50,298 bases of DNA from Undibacterium sp. (GCF_030651495.1 NZ_JAUSFI010000137.1:1-50298); one strand, 5' to 3'. Shown: positions 1 to 12,529, numbered from the stretch's first letter. The notes: a model not told the origin generated them from the letters alone. Numbers and translations: made by a program.

Positions 1-551
1 GGGATAAGTTCTCTGCCATATCTTACATACTGCACACATCTGGCAGCGTTTACAACCGCTATGTTGGTTGTCAACGTCAAAAATGTCCCGTTATCTTCGA
101 AATATTTTTCCTGTACTGCTCATAGTGGGGTGAACAGTTACCATAAATGAGAGGTTTTTTTATTAGGGACACCCAATCAGTTATATTAGACGACAGTGCT
201 ACAATTACATTCCAGTCACTGGGTAAATACCCCCCTTGTTGTTTGGATCATGCGTGCGGTGCGGGTAGGTGAACAAACCCATTTTCGCGCTCGTTTGTCC
301 GGGTATTTACATCAACAGGGTTTTAATTTCAAACGCGGCACCTGCTTCATTCGTATCGACACTGACAATAATGCCTGCAATCTCCCTTTATTAAGAAATT
401 CGACTTACCCGGTAGCGACGGGTACTCTGCGATACAATAAAATAAGCGTCAGTAGAATAATTAGCATGCTTTAACCCAGAATCTGGCTCATCATCAAAGT
501 CAGATGGCAACGCGAAAAAGTTGCTTTAAAAAATAGAAATGGCTACCTTTT
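1..551. other. No supported gene
   Basis: No convincing gene is visible here. An open frame at 196-474 has no recognisable motif, no clear ribosome binding site and an unremarkable composition, so I do not call it. The stretch is relatively AT-rich, as expected of an intergenic or decayed region upstream of the small gene at 552. Confidence 0.4.
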
Positions 552-893
552 ATGAGCTTCCTATACGTAAAAATTCCCGTTGCAAACGATGTGCCTGATC
601 AGTTTCACAGGCTGGAAGACAAGGTCGATCAAATTCTCAGAAAGAATAGTGTAGGTTCGGTGGCTGGCTGGGGTGATTCGCTGGGAAACGCACTGGCTGA
701 CGGTTCTCGTTCCGTCGCATATACTCGAATTGACGTCGATGTCTCAAACATTACTTCGGCGGTAGCACTGTTGCAGATTTGTCTTCCCGAACTCGGTACG
801 CCAGCAGGGACGGAAATTCACTACACAATCGACCAACGACGCCTTAAAGACATCTATTTCGAGTCTAAATGGTTACTCGCTCAGCCGTCTTAG
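552..893 (+). CDS. Hypothetical protein, 113 aa
   Basis: A small soluble protein with no signal peptide or membrane segment. It has a central AGWGDSLG stretch around residues 38-45, followed by a region alternating between charged and hydrophobic residues (RIDVDV) and a LPELGTPAGTEIHYT segment near residue 85. This looks like a small conserved family of unknown function, but I cannot name it. The start is uncertain because no good Shine-Dalgarno sequence precedes the ATG. It is the only plus-strand host gene in the left part of the window and converges on the SDR remnant at 1043. Confidence 0.6.
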   Translation: MSFLYVKIPVANDVPDQFHRLEDKVDQILRKNSVGSVAGWGDSLGNALADGSRSVAYTRIDVDVSNITSAVALLQICLPELGTPAGTEIHYTIDQRRLKDIYFESKWLLAQPS

Positions 894-981
894 ACTCGAT
901 GCACCGCACCATCAATGCACACCTCACTCGCTCCAAGTAAGAAGCTCAGTTCAACCAGGTTTATCCATCGCAACGCTAGAA

Positions 982-1019
982 GTTGGACTGATCCAGCTTT
1001 TAGGTCAAGCTGGTCCGAC
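982..1019. terminator. Possible hairpin between convergent genes
   Basis: CCAGCTT (993-999) and AAGCTGG (1007-1013) can pair, and the stem can extend outward over a four-base bulge (GTTGGAC against GTCCGAC). It sits between a plus-strand gene ending at 893 and a minus-strand remnant ending at 1043. There is no T-tract, so termination is only a guess from its position. Confidence 0.25.
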
Positions 1020-1042
1020 GGTTACTGGCTGCACATCGATAT

Positions 1043-1258
1043 TTAAGACTTGCCAGCGGTATCCACCAGAAGGTTTGCTCCAGTGACGAAGTTGCCGGAG
1101 TAACGAGCATCCAATTCTCTGGCGCGCTGTTCAGCTGCGGCACTGGGAAGGTCAGACATGATTATGTTGGCACCATCTTGTAAGCAGCGTTCCACTGTGG
1201 CCAGCCCAATACCGCTGGCACCGCCGGTGATGATGATATTTTTGTTCTTCAAACGCAT
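1043..1258 (-). pseudogene. Short-chain dehydrogenase remnant with internal deletion
   Basis: This 71-codon frame begins like a classical SDR: the NAD(P)-binding TGGASGIG glycine motif lies near residues 11-18, followed by the second Rossmann strand (ANIIMSDL). It then jumps after about 50 residues to NFVTGANLLVD, which in intact SDRs is the C-terminal end about 180-200 residues later. The Asn-Ser-Tyr-Lys catalytic core is missing. The frame stays open across the join, so the simplest reading is an in-frame internal deletion of roughly 170 codons, giving a non-functional gene. The start at 1258 matches the usual SDR N-terminus; upstream in-frame ATGs would add unrelated residues. Confidence 0.72.
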
Positions 1259-1402
1259 GACAATACTACTTGGACTGGTGATTGAAATTGCTTTAATGGT
1301 TTGGATACTAAAAACAAGGTAATGCGATTTCACCTATTTATTTAAAAGATAACTGTGCTTTACTCTACTTGAGCTGATACATTCCTAACCCAAACCAGAG
1401 AA

Positions 1403-2185
1403 TCACCCACCGCCGAGCACCACCGACATCATACTGATCGCCCCCATTTCCATGCCTTCTGTAACAATCTCTACCGGTTCATCGCCGATTCTGGCACCAA
1501 GCACATACAGCAGCGGTAAAAAGTGTTCAGAGGTCGGTACCGACAGCGTCGCATCTTGACCCAAGGACTGATAATCGACAACTTGGTCAAATTGCCCGTT
1601 CTGTATGGAAAGGCGTATGGCATCATTAAACCTATTGGCCCAATCGAACCCTTTTGAGCGCGGATCAAGACGCCCCAGGTTGTGGACTACGTTGCCGCTG
1701 GCGATAATCATCACGCCCTCATCACGCAGTGTAGCGAGTTTCTGGCCCAGAGCAAAATGATAGGCTGGCGGCTGGGTAATATCGAGGCTCAGTTGTAACA
1801 CCGGGATATTAGCGTCGGGATAGGTTTTTACCAGTACCGACCAGGTGCCGTGATCCAGCCCCCAGCTTTGATCCAGGTGTACCGGCAGCGGAGCCAATAA
1901 TTGCGCCACCCGAGCCGCCAATGCCGGATCGCCCGGTGCCGGGTAACGCATATCAAACAAGGCCTGCGGAAACCCACCAAAATCGTGGATTGTTTTCGGT
2001 GAACTCATCGCAGTGACTGCCGTGCCGCGTGTGGTCCAGTGGGCCGAAATCGCGAGTATGGCTTTGGGATGCGGGAAACGAGTCCCAAAGCTTTCCCAGG
2101 CACAAGTGTAGGGATTATCTTCCAGCGCGTTCATTGGGCTACCATGACCATAAAAAATGGCTGGGATACGGTGGCTTGCTGACAT
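1403..2185 (-). CDS. ygiD: YgiD-type extradiol ring-cleavage dioxygenase (4,5-DOPA dioxygenase family)
   Basis: A 260-residue protein of the LigB/DODA family, cytosolic non-heme metal enzymes that open catechol rings such as L-DOPA in an extradiol manner. Family hallmarks are present: YGHGSPMNAL near the N-terminus (His14), ISAHW (His49), DHGTW (His112), GNVVHNL (His168) and SEHFLPLL (His221). These include the expected metal and acid-base residues. Length matches the family. The ATG is preceded by AGGAG at good distance. It is transcribed alone, with AT-rich gaps on both sides, and the physiological substrate cannot be read from sequence. The gene symbol rests on similarity to E. coli YgiD. 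Confidence 0.85.
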   Translation of the reverse strand: MSASHRIPAIFYGHGSPMNALEDNPYTCAWESFGTRFPHPKAILAISAHWTTRGTAVTAMSSPKTIHDFGGFPQALFDMRYPAPGDPALAARVAQLLAPLPVHLDQSWGLDHGTWSVLVKTYPDANIPVLQLSLDITQPPAYHFALGQKLATLRDEGVMIIASGNVVHNLGRLDPRSKGFDWANRFNDAIRLSIQNGQFDQVVDYQSLGQDATLSVPTSEHFLPLLYVLGARIGDEPVEIVTEGMEMGAISMMSVVLGGG

Positions 2186-2535
2186 GATGTACTCCTGTAT
2201 TGATTAAATTACTTAGGCTTTGTTCATCTTTAATTTTTATTGATCATTTTTTATTACGTTGATCAAGACTAACAAGTTCGCTAAAGAGAGTGTATGCCTT
2301 CGACAATCATCGCAGAAGCCCATAAAATGACAATCATTGTTCCATTTATGGCATAGTTTTAATGAGATAGATACCATCAATATAGCCGCGACAGAAGATC
2401 CGCGTGTATGAATCAAACTTAAAGAAATGGGCAACAATGCGCTGTAGGAATTTGTAGAGGCTCCCTGATTTTAATTTGAATTGAATTCAGAAAACAATAT
2501 CGCGGCGGCACTTATCGATAAAAAACGATGACGAA
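2186..2535. other. Intergenic region, no gene seen
   Basis: A 350-bp AT-rich gap between ftsB and the dioxygenase. A 66-codon minus-strand frame (2237-2437) lies in it but shows no motif, no ribosome binding site and unusual composition, so I take it as chance. The region probably carries the promoter of the dioxygenase gene. Confidence 0.4.
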
Positions 2536-2883
2536 TCAGTGTTTGTCTTTCACTATTTTTATAGCGCCTGCAGTATTTATTGCGCTTGCGGGAATCGACT
2601 GAATTGCTGTTCCAACATCCAGAATCTGCACAAAAATCTCATCCTTTTTGATCATGCCAAGTTCAAAACGAGCGCGCTCTTCAACTGAGCCAGTGCCTGT
2701 CTTCAGATCTTGGACTTCGGATTCGAGTTTGCTATTGCGTTCTTTGAGCGCATCATTTTTTATTTTGACTTGCGTGACTTGCTTATCCAAATCCCAAACA
2801 CGCAGCCAGCCCCCTTTACCCAACCAGAGCGGATATTGTATAAGAAGCAGTAATGTGGCAAATGCCAGGGCAATTAAACGCAT
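2536..2883 (-). CDS. ftsB: Cell division protein FtsB
   Basis: FtsB is a bitopic inner-membrane protein that forms the FtsQLB complex and activates septal peptidoglycan synthesis. The 115-residue protein has the family plan: a single N-terminal membrane helix (residues about 3-20), then a coiled coil (about 30-62, with [24 protein letters not shown] heptads) and a [20 protein letters not shown] segment that marks the FtsB/DivIC family. The position just downstream of eno on the same strand is the common arrangement in betaproteobacteria and other proteobacteria. The C-terminal tail beyond residue 90 is low in recognisable features, as usual. Confidence 0.9.
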   Translation of the reverse strand: MRLIALAFATLLLLIQYPLWLGKGGWLRVWDLDKQVTQVKIKNDALKERNSKLESEVQDLKTGTGSVEERARFELGMIKKDEIFVQILDVGTAIQSIPASAINTAGAIKIVKDKH

Positions 2884-2954
2884 TGGATAACGATAAACTG
2901 AGGTTTAGTTGACGGCCAAGGGCTAATAAAAGAACATGTATAGCAAAAATTTTG

Positions 2955-2989
2955 CAAAAAAGGGGGAACCCAAGTTCCCCCTTTTTTTT
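2955..2989 (-). terminator. Bidirectional Rho-independent terminator after eno
   Basis: GGGGGAAC (2962-2969) pairs perfectly with GTTCCCCC (2974-2981) across a four-base loop. An A-run precedes the stem and an eight-T run follows it, so the structure works on either strand. It lies 12 bp past the eno stop codon and should largely uncouple eno from ftsB. Confidence 0.9.
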
Positions 2990-3000
2990 AGCAGTAATGA

Positions 3001-4284
<1,284 letters not shown>

Positions 4285-4568
4285 TCAATTCTCCTAAACG
4301 ATCAATTGCGAACAAATTCGCGAATATATTAAATTACTAATTGGTACTGATATCTGTACTAGCATCTGTATTTATTGCGACACTGCACGTGAGTCTGCCT
4401 GTCAGGTCGGATCAGGCTGCCAGATATCCTGCATTTTGATTGTTGGTAACGACAAGATGGTGATCTAAAGCATCTTCACCACCTCGGTTCGATGAACCCA
4501 AAAGCTGCCTAACCTCATCTTACCTCGCCAGATTTAGCAGCAGGAAGGGACTCCGATCGCACAACAAA

Positions 4569-5423
4569 TCAAGCAAAATTGGATTCTAAAAATCCATTTT
4601 TCTTGACCACACGATCCAAATCGATCAATGTGGATAACAATTCTTTCATGCGGTTCAAAGGTACCGCATTCGGGCCATCTGACATGGCTTGCGCCGGATT
4701 TGGATGGGTTTCCATAAACAGTCCGGAGATCCCCACCGCAATGGCAGCGCGCGCCAGCACAGGCACAAATTCACGCTGGCCACCGGAGGAAGTACCCTGC
4801 CCACCAGGCAACTGCACCGAATGCGTGGCATCAAACACGATAGGACAATTGGTCTCACGCATGATCGCCAGCGAGCGCATGTCGGATACCAGATTATTGT
4901 AACCGAAAGAAACGCCACGCTCGCAAGCCATAAACAGGTCTTCCGGCAAGCCAACTTCTTTTGCCGCAGCGCGGGCCTTGGCAATGACGTTGATCATGTC
5001 ATGCGGTGCCAGAAATTGGCCTTTTTTGATATTCACCGGGATGCCCGATTGCGCACAGGCCTGGATAAAATCAGTCTGGCGGCACAAAAAAGCCGGCGTT
5101 TGCAAGACATCGACCACCGCCGCCACCGGTTTAATTTCATCAATGGCATGGATGTCGGTCAGCACTGGCACGTTCAGCTGCTTTTTGACGTCAGCCAAAA
5201 TTTCCAATCCCTTCTCCATCCCCAAACCACGAAATGAGGTACCGGATGAGCGGTTCGCCTTATCGAAAGAAGATTTGTAGATGAAGGGTATCCCCAGTGC
5301 CGCCGTCATTTCTTTCAGGGCACCGGCCGTATCAAGCGCCATCTGGTGCGACTCGATCACGCAAGGCCCGGCGATCAGGAAAAAGGGATGGTCCAGGCCG
5401 ACATCAAAACCGCAGAGTTTCAT
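4569..5423 (-). CDS. kdsA: 3-deoxy-D-manno-octulosonate 8-phosphate synthase
   Basis: KdsA condenses phosphoenolpyruvate with arabinose 5-phosphate to make KDO-8-phosphate for the lipopolysaccharide inner core. The 284-residue protein shows the DAHP/KDO synthase barrel motifs: [11 protein letters not shown] near the start, [47 protein letters not shown] and METHPNP. There is a 17-bp gap from pyrG on the same strand, so the two are probably one transcript, and both use or feed envelope precursor supply (CTP is the activator of KDO). Confidence 0.96.
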   Translation of the reverse strand: MKLCGFDVGLDHPFFLIAGPCVIESHQMALDTAGALKEMTAALGIPFIYKSSFDKANRSSGTSFRGLGMEKGLEILADVKKQLNVPVLTDIHAIDEIKPVAAVVDVLQTPAFLCRQTDFIQACAQSGIPVNIKKGQFLAPHDMINVIAKARAAAKEVGLPEDLFMACERGVSFGYNNLVSDMRSLAIMRETNCPIVFDATHSVQLPGGQGTSSGGQREFVPVLARAAIAVGISGLFMETHPNPAQAMSDGPNAVPLNRMKELLSTLIDLDRVVKKNGFLESNFA

Positions 5424-5440
5424 GGGTAGTTTCCGTTCGC

Positions 5441-7126
<1,686 letters not shown>

Positions 7127-7195
7127 TCACGAAGCTCCCGCAACACCAATTTGCTCTGTAATTTTTGCAGTTTTTATCAGCCCTTCGTTAGCTCA

Positions 7196-8149
7196 CTACA
7201 TCGCATAAATAAATTGCAATTTAGCAAAATTTTGTGCCCCAACGGCATTCGATAACTCGCTGATTTCAGTACTGCGGCGTAAAATCGAGGCACTGAACCC
7301 ATACTTTGTGGCGCGCCACTGGTAGCCCAATTCCAATTCCCCCACCGAACGTTGCAGGTGAACGGCCAGCGTTTGATTGGAAAAATATCCACCTTGCAAC
7401 GTGGCGTTATAACCAATCGCTTTTATCTCGGCACGCAAATACCCATAATGAGAGGCTTGCTCAGGCAAGGCATTCAATTGACCAAGGCGTAAAGTGGCAT
7501 CGATACCGGCGTCAGTAAATATATTCCCGGCGCGCGCTTTAAAACGCGGGCTGATATCTATATTAGGATTAAGCGACCAGCGCGATGGGCTCCATTCCGC
7601 AGACAACACCGCGCCCCACTCTTGCTGCAATTGGGTACTCCAGGCTTGCGGCATAGGCTGCTGGATCAAGCGGTGCAGGTGCGTCTGGCTCCACTCGCCT
7701 CCGGCACATGGCCCCAGGCATCCCAGATCCAAAGCCAGGCGATGGCCGGCCCCGCTCGCATCAGAAGATTCTCTAAATACCCCTGCATAGATCCATCCGG
7801 CGTATGGATGGTCTAGAGATGCAATTTGTTCCGGACGCAATTTGATGTCGGATGCGGTGTACAGGTCCTGGCCGATTTGCCAGCCATAGGCAACCGAGGT
7901 ATTTGCAGCAGTTAACACTTTGCGCATCGATAATTGGTTGCCGCTGGTGTAAAAACCGTCATCTTTTTTCAGCAGCAAACTATCGTTGTCGATGCTCAGT
8001 CGCGCCACGGAAACACCGCTGGCCTGAACTTGGCTAAACTCTGCCATCGAAGGCAAAACACTTTGCGCCAATGCGCCATTGGCGAGCGCAACGCCGGTAA
8101 GCGTCATCAGGGAAAGTCGAATTAACGGGGTCGTAATTGATCCAGGCAT
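7196..8149 (-). CDS. LpxR-like outer-membrane lipid A deacylase
   Basis: A 317-residue exported protein: N-terminal signal peptide (residues about 1-28, ending ALAQ) followed by a beta-rich body. The DNDSLL...DDGFYTSGNQLS motif and HPYAGWIYAG match the LpxR/DUF2219 family, beta-barrel enzymes that remove 3'-linked acyloxyacyl chains from lipid A in a calcium-dependent way. The many short amphipathic strands and the terminal aromatic-containing strand (LQFIYAM) fit an outer-membrane barrel. The stop of the hydrolase gene is 3 bp upstream, so the two are probably co-transcribed. Enzymatic specificity is inferred from family only. Confidence 0.78.
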   Translation of the reverse strand: MPGSITTPLIRLSLMTLTGVALANGALAQSVLPSMAEFSQVQASGVSVARLSIDNDSLLLKKDDGFYTSGNQLSMRKVLTAANTSVAYGWQIGQDLYTASDIKLRPEQIASLDHPYAGWIYAGVFRESSDASGAGHRLALDLGCLGPCAGGEWSQTHLHRLIQQPMPQAWSTQLQQEWGAVLSAEWSPSRWSLNPNIDISPRFKARAGNIFTDAGIDATLRLGQLNALPEQASHYGYLRAEIKAIGYNATLQGGYFSNQTLAVHLQRSVGELELGYQWRATKYGFSASILRRSTEISELSNAVGAQNFAKLQFIYAM

Positions 8150-8151
8150 TA

Positions 8152-8964
8152 TTACGCTTTCAGTTTAAATGAGCTAATCATGTCATGTACCGCCGCCGCA
8201 GTCTGCGCCGGCACTTCCATCGGAATCAGATGTCCCCCGGGAATTTTTATAAAATGCTTCCCCACTAATTTTTTAGTTGCACTCAAACCAGCCTGCTTAC
8301 ACTCGACTGATTCTGTGCCACCGACAAACCCCACAGGCATGCTAAGGCCACGACGCGCAATCGAACCCAAATGGTGCGGTAAAGTCAAATAAATCTGACT
8401 CTCAATCTCACGGGTAAATCGTAAAGTCACGCCTTCCGGATGCGGCACCACGCCAGACTGTATGTAGTCCCGCAAAACCTCTGGCGGCCAGATCGCAAAC
8501 ATTTCCTTGGAGGCAAAATGCTGATACGCCGCCTCTGCATCCTTCCAAAGTGTTCTGCGTTTTTCAGAAAAGCGCGCCGGCGAAAAATTCTTATCCAGAT
8601 CGAGTTTTTTAAACAGCCTGAGCATTTGCGCACGCCAGCCTGCGACCAAAGGAGAATCCAGCACCACGACGCATTTCACCAGATCGGGGCGCTGGCTTGC
8701 CGCCATGAACGACAATATGCCCCCTAAAGAATGGCCGACCAGGATCACGGGCTGTTGATAGCGCTTCGCCAGGGTATCGATTAACTCTTGCACCAGATAG
8801 GGCCAGCCATCCGTCACCGGATAGGCTGGATTATGTCCGTGCACGTCCTGCGCACGGACATCATAATGCGCACTAAGATGTTGAAAAAAAACGCGATAAG
8901 TTCCTGCGGGGAAGCTATTGCCATGGACAAAATGAAGAATGGGCTTACTGGTTTGTGTAGGCAT
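8152..8964 (-). CDS. Alpha/beta hydrolase
   Basis: A 270-residue cytosolic alpha/beta-fold hydrolase. It shows the oxyanion-hole region HGNSFPAGTYR, the nucleophile elbow VGHSLGG (Ser around residue 79), and the C-terminal PGGHLIPME with the catalytic His; an acid is expected in the VGGTESVE loop. No substrate can be deduced. It sits 21 bp after comEC and 3 bp before the LpxR-like gene on the same strand, suggesting a loose operon tatD-comEC-hydrolase-deacylase. Confidence 0.85.
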   Translation of the reverse strand: MPTQTSKPILHFVHGNSFPAGTYRVFFQHLSAHYDVRAQDVHGHNPAYPVTDGWPYLVQELIDTLAKRYQQPVILVGHSLGGILSFMAASQRPDLVKCVVVLDSPLVAGWRAQMLRLFKKLDLDKNFSPARFSEKRRTLWKDAEAAYQHFASKEMFAIWPPEVLRDYIQSGVVPHPEGVTLRFTREIESQIYLTLPHHLGSIARRGLSMPVGFVGGTESVECKQAGLSATKKLVGKHFIKIPGGHLIPMEVPAQTAAAVHDMISSFKLKA

Positions 8965-8985
8965 AAAGAAGTGTGGCGCAGCAGA

Positions 8986-11442
8986 TTAACGGTGATACCA
9001 GTAACGTGCATGCTCAGTACGATATTCGGAAATAGCAAGAGTAGTCCCGAATTGTAATGTGATTGCGCCCGTCTCGTCTGTTCTTAGACGGTTTACTCCA
9101 AAATCGGCATAGCGTGCAAAGACTTCAGGCTTGGGATGGTGATAGCGATTTTGATAGCCGACCTGAAACAGTGCCAGCTCAGGATGTACGGTACGCAGGA
9201 AGGCTGGCGTAGACGAGGTACCGCTGCCGTGATGCGGCGCCAGCAGCACGGTAGCGGCCAATTTTTCAGGAATACTGTTGACCAGCTCATCTTCCTGTAT
9301 CGCCTCAATATCGCCGGGCAACAGCATGGACAGCTTGGCGGTCGATATTTTTAAGGTGCAGCTGCGTGCATTCGGTTTCCATTTAACGCTGTCATAACTG
9401 GCCGCGACCGGTTGCAGCATCTCAAACCTCACGCCATCCCAATCCCACTGCTGTCCCGCCGCGCAACGCTGATGGACGGGCGAGGCGGCAACGATCGCAC
9501 TATCGAGTTTTAATGAAGTGCGCACCAGATCAATGTGCACCCCCGCCAGCATGCTCAACGCGCCGCCGGAATGGTCATTGTCGTTATGCGAGACGACCAT
9601 CGCATCGAGATGATGCATGCCGCGCGCATTCAGGTACGGTAACAGCACCCGGCTGCCGCCATCCGATTCGGGCGAATAAGCTGGCCCGGTGTCATACATC
9701 AGTCGATGTTGAGCCGTCTCTATCAGTAGCGCCATGCCCTGCCCGATATCGAAGGCAGTCACGACCATTTCTCCTTGCTTGGGGGGAGCGGGCGGGTTGA
9801 AAAATAACGGCAACCAGCACAACAACCCGAGCCAGCGCAAAGGCCAGCCACGCGGTGCCAGCAGCCATAAGGCACCCAGCATGGCCAGCGCAAACAGCCA
9901 AAAGCCAGGTGTAGGTGCCGACCAGACAGCAAACGGCTGTCTGCTCAAGTACTGCAAAAAACCGGCCAGCATCGCGACCAACCAGTGCGCCAGTTGCAGC
10001 AAGGCGCCCGATAGCGGCGCGGGCAAGACGCTGCCCAGCAGCGCCAAGGGAGTTACCACAAAACTGATGAGCGGAATCGCCAGCGCATTCGCCAGCGGGC
10101 TGATCAGGGATATCTGCGCAAACAGCAATAAGGTCAGCGGCACCATCCCCACCGTTACGGCGTATTGCGTCGCACTGGCCGCTTGCCAGCTTCTGCGCAG
10201 CGATTCACGCCACGAGCCCGAAGGCGGCAAGCTGACGCGGCCACTACAGGCAAACAACAATATCCCAACCGCGCCAAATGAAAGCCAAAACCCCGGCCAC
10301 AACACCGCCCACGGATCAAGCAGCACCACCACACCCAAGGCCAGACATAAGATAGACGAAATACTGCTCAGACGTCCCATCCATAGCGCCAACGCCACGA
10401 CCATCAGCATATACAGCGTGCGCTGGGCCGGCACGCCGAATCCCGCCAGCGCCACATACACCAGGGCCATTAGTGCGCCAGCGATGGCGGCCGCTTTTTG
10501 CGCCGGCAAGCGCAGCGGCAATTGGGCCTCGGTAAAGAAGGAATGACGCCATAAATAAAACATCAGGCTGGCAAACAAACCGGCCACCATGGTAATGTGC
10601 AGGCCTGAAATCGAGACCAAGTGCCCGATCCCTGTCCGGTTAAATATTTTCCAGTCCGACTGCCCCACTTCACGCTGGTCGCCCACCACCAGCGCCACGA
10701 TGACGCCGGCATACGGATGATCTGGCAATGCCGCATGGATACGGTCGCGCAGCAAGGCACGGCACCGTTCTACCAGATTGCCGACGCTCCAGACAAAGCG
10801 ATCCAGCCGCTGATTTTGATAAACCGCATCGGGGCGCACGGTACCGGTAGCGCGCAAACGCTGCTCCAGCAACCAGACTTCATAATCGAACCCCAAGGGA
10901 TTGGCATTGCCATACGGGCGCTTCATGCGCACGTTGAAGCGCCAGCGCTCACCCGGTTTTACCTCGCCTACCGCCAAGGCACTCACTGGTATCGCCGGCA
11001 TAGTTTGTGGTGTTTGTGCCATTTGTGTAGGCGCGTACCACGACAAAGCAATTTTGGACGGCAGACGCGCGGCCAGCGCGGCGTCAGGCAAGGTTTTTTC
11101 TATCGCAAAATTGAACCGCACTCCCTGCGGAAATTGATGAGGCAGGCTGGCTATGGTGCCGATCAGCGTGACGTCCTGCCCTTCCCATTCGGCCGGTAAT
11201 TCTTCTGCCAGATACCACTGCGCGAACAGGCTAGCCCAGACAAAGCCGAGCAAAAAACAGCTCAGCAAGCAGCCCAACTGGCGCGGACGCGTCCACACGC
11301 TTGACGGCCAATAACGTCGCACTAGTACCAGCGCCAACAGCAGCAGCGCCAGCAAGGCCATCAGCGGCCAGACTGCCAACAAGGCAGCTTGCTGCTGCAA
11401 ACAGGTAACGCCAAGAACAAACGCAATGATCGCCGCGCGCAT
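8986..11442 (-). CDS. comEC: DNA internalization competence protein ComEC/Rec2
   Basis: ComEC is the inner-membrane channel that takes up single-stranded DNA during natural transformation. The 818-residue protein has the full three-part layout: an N-terminal membrane and OB-like region (to about residue 220), the multi-helix Competence domain (about 230-540, with GDQREVGQSDWKIFNRTGIGHLVSISGLHI), and a C-terminal metallo-beta-lactamase domain (about 560-818) with the metal motif VSHNDNDHSGG and LAPHHGS. All domains look intact. It follows tatD after 3 bp. The presence of a full-length gene suggests competence potential, but other com genes are outside the window. Confidence 0.93.
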   Translation of the reverse strand: MRAAIIAFVLGVTCLQQQAALLAVWPLMALLALLLLALVLVRRYWPSSVWTRPRQLGCLLSCFLLGFVWASLFAQWYLAEELPAEWEGQDVTLIGTIASLPHQFPQGVRFNFAIEKTLPDAALAARLPSKIALSWYAPTQMAQTPQTMPAIPVSALAVGEVKPGERWRFNVRMKRPYGNANPLGFDYEVWLLEQRLRATGTVRPDAVYQNQRLDRFVWSVGNLVERCRALLRDRIHAALPDHPYAGVIVALVVGDQREVGQSDWKIFNRTGIGHLVSISGLHITMVAGLFASLMFYLWRHSFFTEAQLPLRLPAQKAAAIAGALMALVYVALAGFGVPAQRTLYMLMVVALALWMGRLSSISSILCLALGVVVLLDPWAVLWPGFWLSFGAVGILLFACSGRVSLPPSGSWRESLRRSWQAASATQYAVTVGMVPLTLLLFAQISLISPLANALAIPLISFVVTPLALLGSVLPAPLSGALLQLAHWLVAMLAGFLQYLSRQPFAVWSAPTPGFWLFALAMLGALWLLAPRGWPLRWLGLLCWLPLFFNPPAPPKQGEMVVTAFDIGQGMALLIETAQHRLMYDTGPAYSPESDGGSRVLLPYLNARGMHHLDAMVVSHNDNDHSGGALSMLAGVHIDLVRTSLKLDSAIVAASPVHQRCAAGQQWDWDGVRFEMLQPVAASYDSVKWKPNARSCTLKISTAKLSMLLPGDIEAIQEDELVNSIPEKLAATVLLAPHHGSGTSSTPAFLRTVHPELALFQVGYQNRYHHPKPEVFARYADFGVNRLRTDETGAITLQFGTTLAISEYRTEHARYWYHR

Positions 11443-11445
11443 GTT

Positions 11446-12264
11446 TTAAGGTCGGGGCTGGGGCAAGGCCAGCAGCATGCGCGGCAGCACCCTATGCGCG
11501 TTGGCGCTGGTCTGCGCCGCCACCTGTTCGGCCGACAGACCACGCAATGTGGCCAGCACGCGTCCTATCTGCGGCAACTCGGCCGGACTATTGATGGCAG
11601 GATGCAGCCAGCTTGGCGACATATCCGGCGCATCGGTTTCCAGCACGATGCTTTCCAGCGGCAGTTCGACGGCCAGCCGGCGGATCTGCAAGGCACGGGA
11701 AAACGTCATGGCACCGCCAAAGCCCAGCTTCAACCCCAGCTCGATGAAGATTTGCGCCTGTTGCTCGCTGCCATTGAACGCATGCGCGATGCCGCCCACG
11801 ACTTGAATGCGGCGCAAATGTTTCAGGATGATGTCTTGTGAGCGCCTCACGTGCAGCAACACCGGCAACCCAAAATCACGCGCAATCTTGAGTTGTTCGG
11901 TATAGAAAAATTCCTGCTTCTCTCTCAAAGGGCTTTGTCTCAATGCAGGGATAAAAAAATCCAGCCCGATTTCACCGATGGCAACAAAGCGCGTCAGGCT
12001 CGCCGGCAGCGCCATCAGGCGCGCCACCTCGGCGCGCAAGGCAGGTAAAGCGCTTTCTTGCGCCGTAGGCACGTACATGGGATGGATGCCCAGCGCGTAA
12101 AAACAGTCGCTACGCTGCCGCGCCAGTTCCGCCACGGCGGCAAAATTATTCGGATGCACCGCCGGAATCACGATTGCCGCCACACCATTAACGGCCGCCC
12201 GCTCTGCCACCTCGGCAGCGGCAAACTCACTGGCATCAAGATGGCAATGGGTATCTATCCACAT
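11446..12264 (-). CDS. tatD: TatD family metal-dependent hydrolase
   Basis: A 272-residue TIM-barrel metallohydrolase related to TatD/YcfH DNases. Metal-ligand motifs are in place: IDTHCHLD at the N-terminus, GEIGLDFF, LHVRRS, IAHAFNGS and LETDAPD. Members have 3'-5' exonuclease or tRNA-related deacylase activities; which applies here is unknown. It is the first gene of the tatD-comEC unit. The upstream region up to the prophage (12265-12529) contains a strong inverted repeat but no gene. Confidence 0.92.
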   Translation of the reverse strand: MWIDTHCHLDASEFAAAEVAERAAVNGVAAIVIPAVHPNNFAAVAELARQRSDCFYALGIHPMYVPTAQESALPALRAEVARLMALPASLTRFVAIGEIGLDFFIPALRQSPLREKQEFFYTEQLKIARDFGLPVLLHVRRSQDIILKHLRRIQVVGGIAHAFNGSEQQAQIFIELGLKLGFGGAMTFSRALQIRRLAVELPLESIVLETDAPDMSPSWLHPAINSPAELPQIGRVLATLRGLSAEQVAAQTSANAHRVLPRMLLALPQPRP

Positions 12265-12451
12265 AGCGGGGCTGACAGGAATGGCATCAAAAGTATCTTT
12301 AATATAAGCATGTTGCGATTATGCCCAGAGGAATTTTACCGCGTCAACTAATCAACTAAGCTTGCGCAGTATCTCGCTACAGAGGTGGATATCATCCAAG
12401 CACAGGCGGCGCCAAAGCAATCGGAAAATCTGAATGGCACCACCCCGCTCA

Positions 12452-12508
12452 CGCATATCCCATGCGGGTTTCCAGCCTATCGCCTCTGCAAGCCGCATGG
12501 GATATGCG
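12452..12508. repeat. Perfect 16-bp inverted repeat next to the prophage
   Basis: CGCATATCCCATGCGG (12452-12467) is repeated as its exact reverse complement at 12493-12508, separated by 25 bp. No T-tract follows on either strand, so it is not an ordinary terminator. It lies in host DNA 188 bp upstream of tatD and 16 bp outside the prophage target duplication. It could be an operator, a RNA hairpin or a remnant of a repetitive element. Confidence 0.85.
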
Positions 12509-12524
12509 CGCTGGGCCAGGTGCA

Positions 12525-12529
12525 GGCGG
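12525..12529. repeat. Target-site duplication, right-end copy
   Basis: GGCGG immediately precedes the TGT terminus at 12530. The same five bases follow the other terminus at 50159-50163. A 5-bp duplication is what Mu-type transposition makes. Confidence 0.7.

Noticed and set aside
196..474. Plus-strand frame of 92 codons at the window start
   Set aside because: No ribosome binding site, no family signal, odd composition.
9382..9388. TTTAACG in comEC
   Set aside because: A single copy in 12.5 kb of host DNA is what chance predicts; it argues that the host does not use the motif as an uptake signal.
9734..10546. Plus-strand frame of 270 codons across comEC
   Set aside because: Antisense shadow of the membrane domain of ComEC; composition is that of a complementary strand.
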